A DNA stretch of 64,000 nucleotides from Aeromonas jandaei. Its GTDB lineage: Bacteria > Pseudomonadota > Gammaproteobacteria > Enterobacterales > Aeromonadaceae. This document shows positions 57,754-64,000 of the stretch, one piece after another (position 1 is the first letter of the stretch; every line of letters starts with the position of its first letter). The translations under genes were made by a program, and so were the position numbers. The notes beneath the pieces were generated by a model, which was not told the DNA's origin, did not search any database, and worked only from the letters and a program-made list of their open reading frames with translations. Where the stretch lies: the NCBI RefSeq assembly GCF_037890695.1, contig NZ_CP149571.1, forward strand, positions 867,501 through 931,500, given 5' to 3'.

Positions 57754-59196
57754 CTACCTTGGCAGTGAGAGGGTGGCCTGCAGACCACCTTGCGGACGAT
57801 TTTCCAGCACCAGATCGCCGCCGTGAGCATGGGCGATGTTGCGGGCGATGCCGAGCCCGAGACCGGTGCCGGCCTGATCCGTGCTGAGCCGGTAATAGGG
57901 CTCGAAGATGCGCTCGAACTGGTCATCCGGCAGGCCGGGGCCCTCATCCATGATGAACAGGATCAGCATCTCCTCGTCATCCATGATGATGATGCGCACC
58001 CGCTGGCCGTACTTGATGCCGTTGTCCACCAGATTGCCGATGCAGCGCTTGAGCGCCAGCAGCTTGCCGCGGTAGGGCCATTTGCAGTGCCCTTCGATGG
58101 TGAGACGTTCGTCGTGGAGGTTGAGCGACTCGGCCATCTGCTCCAGCAGGGCGTTGATGTCGATCTCCTCGATGTTCTCGTGGATGTCGGTCTCTTTGAC
58201 CGTCTGCAGTGCCCCTTTCACCATCAGCTCGAGTTCGTCGAGATCCTTGTTGAACTTGGCGATCTGTACCTCGTCGTCGAGCAGCTCGACCCGCAGCCGC
58301 AGCCGGGTGATGGGGGTCTTGAGGTCGTGAGAAATAGAGCTGAACAGCCGCTCCCGATCATCGATATAGCGGCGGATGCGGTGCTGCATGATGTTGAAGG
58401 CGCGGGTCGCCGCCACGATCTCGGAGGCGCCCTCCTCCTTGAGCGAAGGCTGGTCGATATCCTTGCCGAGGTTGACCGCCGCCTTGGCCAGCCGGCGCAG
58501 CGGCCGGGTCTGCCAGCGCACCAGCATAAAGGTGAAGAAGCAGAGGAACACCGTCATCAGGGCGATGAAGCGCACCTGATTGCTTGGCATGACGGTGTCA
58601 TCCAGCGTCATGTAGGGGGCGGGCAGCAGGGCCGCCAGATAGAGCCACTCCCCCTTTTCGATCTCGATCTGGGTCACCAGCACCGGCGGATTGATGGGCT
58701 CGAGCGACAGGGTGTAGCGTGCCCAGGAGGAGGGGAGATCCGCCAGCAGGGTGTCGTTGTTGAATACGTGGAGGTCTTCGGGCCGCGAGAAGTCCACCTT
58801 GATCGCCATGGCATCGGAGAGCTTGCGGGTCAGCACTCCCTGCACCTCCTCCAGCACCTGCGTCTTGCGTTCGCTGTCGGGGATGGCGTTGATGTGGATC
58901 TCCTCTTCGTTCAGCGAGACGAAGAAGCGGCTGCCGCCCATGTTGCGCAGCTGGTCGAGGGCGATGTGGCGATATTGCAGCGGCAGGGATTTGAAGAAGT
59001 TGACGGTGGAGGCGGCAGACATGGCGAGGTTGCGGGTGGTGCTGAGCATCCCCTCCAGCTCCCGCTTCTGGATCTGCTGCATCCAGATGCCGGTCAGAAT
59101 GGTCTGGGAGAGCAGGATGGCCAGCAGCAGCAGCAGGATCATCCGCGACAGCAGAGAGCGGGGCACCAGTGCCCCCCAGGACCATTTGTTGCTCAT
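57754..59196 (-). CDS. Two-component sensor histidine kinase (EnvZ/GtrS-like)
   Basis: A 480-residue inner-membrane kinase. Order: membrane helix about 19-40; periplasmic sensor domain about 42-205; second membrane helix about 208-228; HAMP; H-box 'FSSISHDLKTPITRLRLRVE' with the phospho-His; N-box 'NLVDNGIKYG'; G-boxes 'DEGPGLP' and 'GTGLGLGIARNIAHAHGG'. It overlaps the response regulator by 4 bp and is followed by a sugar-binding protein, an arrangement reminiscent of Pseudomonas gltR-gtrS-gtsA, so a carbohydrate signal is plausible. Confidence 0.9.
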   Translation of the reverse strand: MSNKWSWGALVPRSLLSRMILLLLLAILLSQTILTGIWMQQIQKRELEGMLSTTRNLAMSAASTVNFFKSLPLQYRHIALDQLRNMGGSRFFVSLNEEEIHINAIPDSERKTQVLEEVQGVLTRKLSDAMAIKVDFSRPEDLHVFNNDTLLADLPSSWARYTLSLEPINPPVLVTQIEIEKGEWLYLAALLPAPYMTLDDTVMPSNQVRFIALMTVFLCFFTFMLVRWQTRPLRRLAKAAVNLGKDIDQPSLKEEGASEIVAATRAFNIMQHRIRRYIDDRERLFSSISHDLKTPITRLRLRVELLDDEVQIAKFNKDLDELELMVKGALQTVKETDIHENIEEIDINALLEQMAESLNLHDERLTIEGHCKWPYRGKLLALKRCIGNLVDNGIKYGQRVRIIIMDDEEMLILFIMDEGPGLPDDQFERIFEPYYRLSTDQAGTGLGLGIARNIAHAHGGDLVLENRPQGGLQATLSLPR

Positions 59197-59915
59197 GGCA
59201 GTTCGTGCACCTCGGCGATCAGCATGTAGCCGCTACCGCGGATGGTTTTGATGATGCGCGGGCTCTTGCCATTGTCGCCCAGCTTCTGGCGCAAGCGGCT
59301 GATCTGCACGTCGATGCCGCGCTCCATCGGCAGGCTTTCGCGGCCGCGGGTGGCATCTGAGATGGTGTCGCGATCCAGCACCACGCCGGGCTGTTGCAGG
59401 AACATGCCGAGCAGCATGGCATCGCTGCCGGAGAGGTCCAGCAGGCTGCCATCTTCGTGGGTCAGCTGGTGGCTCAGGGTGTCGAGGGTCCACTCGGCGA
59501 AGCGCAGGCGGCGGCTCGGCTCTTTCTCTTTTTCCGGCTGGCGAAATTCGGCGCGGCGCAGCAGGGCCTTGATGCGGGCCTGCAGTTCGCGCGGGCTGAA
59601 GGGCTTGGCGATGTAGTCATCGGCGCCGAGTTCGAGGCCGATCACCCGATCCGCCTCGTCGGAAGCCGCAGTCAGCATGATGATGGGCACCTGGGAGGTG
59701 CGACGGATCTGCTGGCAGAGGGTAAAGCCATCCTCGCCGGGCATCATGATGTCCAGAATGATCAGGTCCGGGCTGTGCTGGGCGAGCTGCTCGCGCATCT
59801 CGTTGCCCTCTGCCGCCGTCAATACCTGAAAGCCCGCCCGGGTCAGGTATTCATTGAGCAGCTCGCGGATCTCTTGGTCGTCATCGACGATCAGCAGTTG
59901 TTTGCTCATTGACAT
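59193..59915 (-). CDS. OmpR-family response regulator
   Basis: A 240-residue regulator: receiver domain with 'LLIVDDDQEIRELL' acid pocket, phospho-acceptor Asp55 in 'LIILDIMMPGEDGF', 'TAASDEADRVIGLELGADDY' and K in 'AKPFSPREL'; then a winged-helix DNA-binding domain ('RGIDVQISRLRQKLG', 'IIKTIRGSGYMLI'). Three in-frame ATGs (59927, 59915, 59909) are possible and none has a strong ribosome site; 59915 is a compromise. First gene of the RR-HK-binding-protein operon. Confidence 0.9.
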   Translation of the reverse strand: MSMSKQLLIVDDDQEIRELLNEYLTRAGFQVLTAAEGNEMREQLAQHSPDLIILDIMMPGEDGFTLCQQIRRTSQVPIIMLTAASDEADRVIGLELGADDYIAKPFSPRELQARIKALLRRAEFRQPEKEKEPSRRLRFAEWTLDTLSHQLTHEDGSLLDLSGSDAMLLGMFLQQPGVVLDRDTISDATRGRESLPMERGIDVQISRLRQKLGDNGKSPRIIKTIRGSGYMLIAEVHELP

Positions 59916-60125
59916 ATGTATGTGCATCCACCCATTTTTTTGTGCAGATTGAACCTGTCGGGGGAGCAAAAAGCAAGCAAGCCCCCTATCTAATGTGAGG
60001 TTTGGAGCAATAACCACCCATTGCCGGGTTTAAAACGAAAAAAGGCCGACCCAAACGGGACGGCCAATACCCAGCATCCGACTACAGGCCAGCACCCCGT
60101 GTGGCGATGGCCTCAGATTTGAAAA

Positions 60126-60146
60126 GGGGCCGGTAATGCCGGCCCC
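60126..60146 (-). terminator. Terminator of fadBA
   Basis: Stem 'ggggccgg' / 'ccggcccc' with a short loop; on the minus strand it is followed by TTTTC. It lies 35 bp after the fadA stop. Confidence 0.8.
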
Positions 60147-60180
60147 GAAAACGTTGATATTCGATCGAGTTGCTTGTGGA

Positions 60181-61365
<1,185 letters not shown>

Positions 61366-63513
61366 TCAGTAGAAGGTTTTGCCCTGGGCAGCCATCTCGC
61401 GCAGCTTGTCGCTGACGCGGTAGAGCGGGCCCAAATCGGCATACTGGTCGGCCATGGCCACGTAGCGATCCAGACCAATGGTGTCCAGATAGCGGAACAC
61501 GCCGCCGCGGAAGGGAGGGAAGCCCAGACCGTAGACCAGCGCGATGTCGGCTTCGGCTGGCGTGGCGACTATGCCCTCTTCCAGACAGAGCACCACCTCG
61601 TTGATCATCGGGATCATCATGCGTGCGATGATGGCGTCCTTGTCGAAATCCTGTTTCGGCTTGGCAATGGGGGCCAGCAGCTCGTAACTGGCGGCGTCGG
61701 CCACCTTCTTCGGCTTGCCCTTCTTGTCCTGCTCGTAGGCGTAGAAGCCCTTGCCATTTTTCTGACCGAAGCGGTTCACTTCGTACATCACGTCGATGGC
61801 GGTGCGACCTTCCTTGCTCATGCGCGCCGGGAAGCCCTGCGCCATCACGTCACCGGCATGGTGGCCGGTGTCGATGCCGACCACGTCCAGCAGGTAGGCG
61901 GGGCCCATGGGCCAGCCAAACTCCTTCTCCATCACCTTGTCGACGGCAGCGAAGTCGGCGCCATCGGCGACCAGCTTGTTGAAGCCGAAGAAGTAGGGGA
62001 ACAGCACGCGGTTGACGAAGAAGCCCGGGCAGTCGTTGACCACGACCGGGGACTTGCCCATGGCGGCGGCGTAGGCCACCACGCGGTTGATGGTTTCATC
62101 GGAGGTCTGCTCGCCGCGGATGATCTCCACCAGCGGCATGCGGTGCACCGGGTTGAAGAAGTGCATGCCGCAGAAGTTCTGCGGGCGCTTCAGCCCCTTG
62201 GCCAGCAGAGAGATGGGAATGGTGGAGGTGTTGCTGGCGAGCACGGCGTCTTCGCCGATGATTCCTTCCACTTCGCCCAGTACGGCGGCTTTCACCTTGG
62301 GATTCTCGACCACGGCTTCGACGACGACGTCCACGCCTTTGACGTTGTCATAGCTGAGGGTCGGGGTAATGGCAGAGAGCACCTGGCCCATCTTGATGCC
62401 ATCGATGCGGCCCTTCTCGAGCTGGCCGTTGAGCAGCTTGGTGGCTTCGCCCATGCCAAGTGCCAGAGCCTTCTCGTTGATGTCCTTCATCACCGCCGGA
62501 ATGCCCTTGCTGGCAGACTGGTAGGCGATGCCGCCACCCATGATGCCGGCACCCAGTACGGCGGCGTGGCCAGTGGCCTTGCTTGCCTGCTTGGCCGCCT
62601 TCTTGGCCAGCGCCTTGATGTGTTGATCGTTCAGGAAGATGCCGACCAGCGCCTTGGCCACATCGGTCTTGGCCAGCTTGATAAAGCCCTGTGCCTCGGC
62701 GGCCAGCGCTTCGTCACGGCCCATACCTGCGGCGGCCTCGACGGTTTTCACCGCCGTCATCGGTGCCGGATAGTGTTTGCCCGCCACGGCGGCAACCATG
62801 CCGGCGGCGGTGGTGAAGCTCATCATGGCTTCCAGTTTGGAGAGGCGCAGCGGCGCTTTCTTGGCGGCGCGACGGCTCTGCCAGTCCAGTTTGCCCGCGA
62901 TGGCGTCCTTGATCATCTGCAGCGCAGCGCTCTGCAGCGCGTCAGGGGCGACCACGGCATCGATGGCACCCACCTTGAGGGCGTCATCGGCACGATAATC
63001 CTTGCCGGTGGTGATCCACTCGAGCGCGTTGTCGGCGCCGATCACTCGCGGCAGACGGACTGTGCCGCCAAAGCCCGGCATGATGCCGAGTTTGGTCTCG
63101 GGCAGGCCGATTTTGGCGGTGGTGTCGGCCAGACGGAAGTCAGTGGAAAGGATGGTCTCGCAGCCGCCGCCGAGGGCGTGGCCCTTGATGGCGGAGAGGG
63201 TCGGAACCGGCAGATCTTCGATGGCATTGAAGATGTCGTTGGCCTTTTTCAGCCAGCCGAGCAGATCTTCTTGCGGCAGATCGAACAGTTCCAGGAATTC
63301 GGTAATGTCGGCACCGACGATAAAGGCGTCTTTGCCGGAGGTGAGGATCAGACCTTTTAGTTCACGTTCTTGTTGTAATGCGGCGATCGCTTCGCTCAGG
63401 GAGAGCAGGGTAGCGCGATCCAGCTTGTTGACTGAACCCGGGGCATCAAACCTCAGCTCGGCAATGCCGTTTTCGAGGTAGCTGACCGACAGGGTTTCGC
63501 CTTGGTAGATCAT
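61366..63513 (-). CDS. fadB: Fatty-acid oxidation complex alpha subunit FadB
   Basis: Multifunctional enoyl-CoA hydratase, 3-hydroxyacyl-CoA dehydrogenase and epimerase/isomerase. The 715-residue protein has an N-terminal crotonase domain about 1-190 ('[20 protein letters not shown]' with the oxyanion glycines) and a dehydrogenase half from about 310 ('[20 protein letters not shown]' NAD motif; '[20 protein letters not shown]' signature). First gene of fadBA; a palindrome resembling a PsrA site lies about 110 bp upstream. Confidence 0.97.
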   Translation of the reverse strand: MIYQGETLSVSYLENGIAELRFDAPGSVNKLDRATLLSLSEAIAALQQERELKGLILTSGKDAFIVGADITEFLELFDLPQEDLLGWLKKANDIFNAIEDLPVPTLSAIKGHALGGGCETILSTDFRLADTTAKIGLPETKLGIMPGFGGTVRLPRVIGADNALEWITTGKDYRADDALKVGAIDAVVAPDALQSAALQMIKDAIAGKLDWQSRRAAKKAPLRLSKLEAMMSFTTAAGMVAAVAGKHYPAPMTAVKTVEAAAGMGRDEALAAEAQGFIKLAKTDVAKALVGIFLNDQHIKALAKKAAKQASKATGHAAVLGAGIMGGGIAYQSASKGIPAVMKDINEKALALGMGEATKLLNGQLEKGRIDGIKMGQVLSAITPTLSYDNVKGVDVVVEAVVENPKVKAAVLGEVEGIIGEDAVLASNTSTIPISLLAKGLKRPQNFCGMHFFNPVHRMPLVEIIRGEQTSDETINRVVAYAAAMGKSPVVVNDCPGFFVNRVLFPYFFGFNKLVADGADFAAVDKVMEKEFGWPMGPAYLLDVVGIDTGHHAGDVMAQGFPARMSKEGRTAIDVMYEVNRFGQKNGKGFYAYEQDKKGKPKKVADAASYELLAPIAKPKQDFDKDAIIARMMIPMINEVVLCLEEGIVATPAEADIALVYGLGFPPFRGGVFRYLDTIGLDRYVAMADQYADLGPLYRVSDKLREMAAQGKTFY

Positions 63514-63619
63514 GAGAGTGTCTCCTTGTTCCCACTCAGTGGGGAGTGGTGCTCCTTAATCCCCAGCAGGGGGCGAGGCTCACTATTGATCCAAAAGGAG
63601 ACATTTTCAACACCTATTT

Positions 63620-63633
63620 AAAACATTTGTTTA
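63620..63633. promoter_or_regulatory. AAAC-N4-GTTT palindrome upstream of fadB, PsrA-like operator candidate
   Basis: AAACATTTGTTT (63621-63632) has perfect AAAC/GTTT half-sites with a 4-bp spacer, similar to the PsrA consensus GAAAC-N4-GTTTC known for fatty-acid gene control in pseudomonads and related bacteria. No FadR-type site (TGGTCNGACCA) was seen. Regulator assignment is inference. Confidence 0.4.
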
Positions 63634-63677
63634 ACAGTTATCGAGTAAAAGCTCCTCATCACAAAACAGGCAAAAGA

Positions 63678-63697
63678 GAGGCGCCTTGTGGCGCCTC
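63678..63697 (-). terminator. Terminator of the acetoacetyl-CoA synthetase gene
   Basis: Perfect inverted repeat 'gaggcgcc' / 'ggcgcctc' with a 4-nt loop; on the minus strand it is followed by 'tcttttg'. Confidence 0.8.
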
Positions 63698-63717
63698 CGA
63701 TGGATGTGAGTTTGTTA

Positions 63718-64000
63718 TCAACTGGCCAGTTCCGGCCGGTTGCGATACTGGTTCAGCACCTCGGGATCGGCGAGGGCATGGGTATTGTTGACCGGCCGGT
63801 TGTGTACCACTTCGCGCACCGCCAGTTCGACGATCTTGCCGGACTTGGTGCGGGGGATGGCATCCACCTGCAGGATGCGGGCCGGCACGTGGCGGGCGGT
63901 GCAGTGCTGCTTTATTTGTTGGCGGATCCGCTCGCGCAGCGGCTCGTCCAGCTTGCAGCCCGCTTTGAGCTTGACGAACAGCACCACCCGCTCGTCCTGC
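63718..64000 (-). CDS. Acetoacetyl-CoA synthetase, C-terminal part (gene runs off the window)
   Basis: The visible 93 or so codons encode the end of an ANL-superfamily acyl-CoA synthetase: 'RVVLFVKLKAGCKLDE', 'TARHVPARILQVDAIPRTKS' and the A10 motif 'SGKIVELAVREVVHNRPVNN' with the catalytic lysine in SGK. This tail, including 'NRPVNNTHALADPEVL', is typical of acetoacetate-CoA ligase rather than acetyl-CoA synthetase. The frame is open to base 64000, so the start lies beyond the window. Its position beside fadBA fits ketone-body or fatty-acid use. Confidence 0.85.
   Translation of the reverse strand, partial: QDERVVLFVKLKAGCKLDEPLRERIRQQIKQHCTARHVPARILQVDAIPRTKSGKIVELAVREVVHNRPVNNTHALADPEVLNQYRNRPELAS

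Overview
The window reads as chromosomal DNA of a GC-rich gammaproteobacterium, most likely Aeromonas. The evidence is an ubiEJB-tatABCD-hemB block, an rhlB-gppA-rof operon divergent from trxA and rho, a Pla/VolA-type secreted lipase, a multidomain GH18 chitinase, and a PliI/PliG-type lysozyme inhibitor. This genus assignment is inference from gene content and protein similarity recalled from memory; no search was run.

Layout. 1-812: the 3' end of an rRNA operon (23S end, 5S, tRNA-Thr-GGU, terminator). 1030-3533: codBA cytosine salvage behind a LacI/PurR-like palindrome. 3629-3823: a decayed crcB/fluC fluoride-channel gene. 3889-10311: ubiE-ubiJ-ubiB, tatA-tatB-tatC-tatD and hemB, all on +. 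10397-15502: a secreted chitin-degradation block on the minus strand, with a chitinase led by a c-di-GMP-I riboswitch and then a large exported FG-GAP/HEVTH putative metalloprotease carrying a similar C-terminal chitin-binding-like module. 15923-22286: prlC, a GAF-PAS-PAS-GGDEF-EAL protein, a family 3 solute-binding protein and rsmJ. 22361-27353: rhlB-gppA-rof (minus), trxA and rho (plus). 27462-32345: an unknown exported protein, ubiD, fre, a PAS-GGDEF cyclase and ubiK. 32643-36288: lipase lipoprotein and glpEG. 36411-42720: the liv branched-chain amino-acid ABC operon, with livH broken by one in-frame TGA, and a divergent LacI-family regulator. 42950-46562: lysozyme inhibitor, a chemoreceptor with C-terminal hemerythrin, and a stand-alone EAL protein. 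46964-48384: an AT-rich accessory insert. 48474-56434: glyQS, tag, a second hemerythrin chemoreceptor, yiaD, a RidA-family protein, tusA and a small membrane protein. 56508-59915: a two-component system co-oriented with a sugar-type binding protein. 60181-64000: fadBA and the C-terminal end of acetoacetyl-CoA synthetase.

Most noteworthy region. 47205-48384 is a two-gene, AT-rich cassette beside a nested inverted-repeat element. It encodes an EVE(PUA-like)-HNH nuclease, a type of modification-dependent restriction enzyme, overlapped by 20 bp by a close relative of dCTP pyrophosphatase DCTPP1. I propose a two-layer defence against phages with modified cytosine: one protein destroys the modified dCTP pool, the other cuts the modified DNA. 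The domain calls are well supported by motifs; the joint function is a hypothesis.

Other themes. Cyclic-di-GMP recurs: two GGDEF proteins (one with EAL), one EAL protein and a c-di-GMP riboswitch on the chitinase. Ubiquinone genes recur (ubiE, J, B, D, K). Gene decay is visible in crcB and livH, and there are partial duplications of gene 3' ends after prlC (clear) and ubiD (weak).
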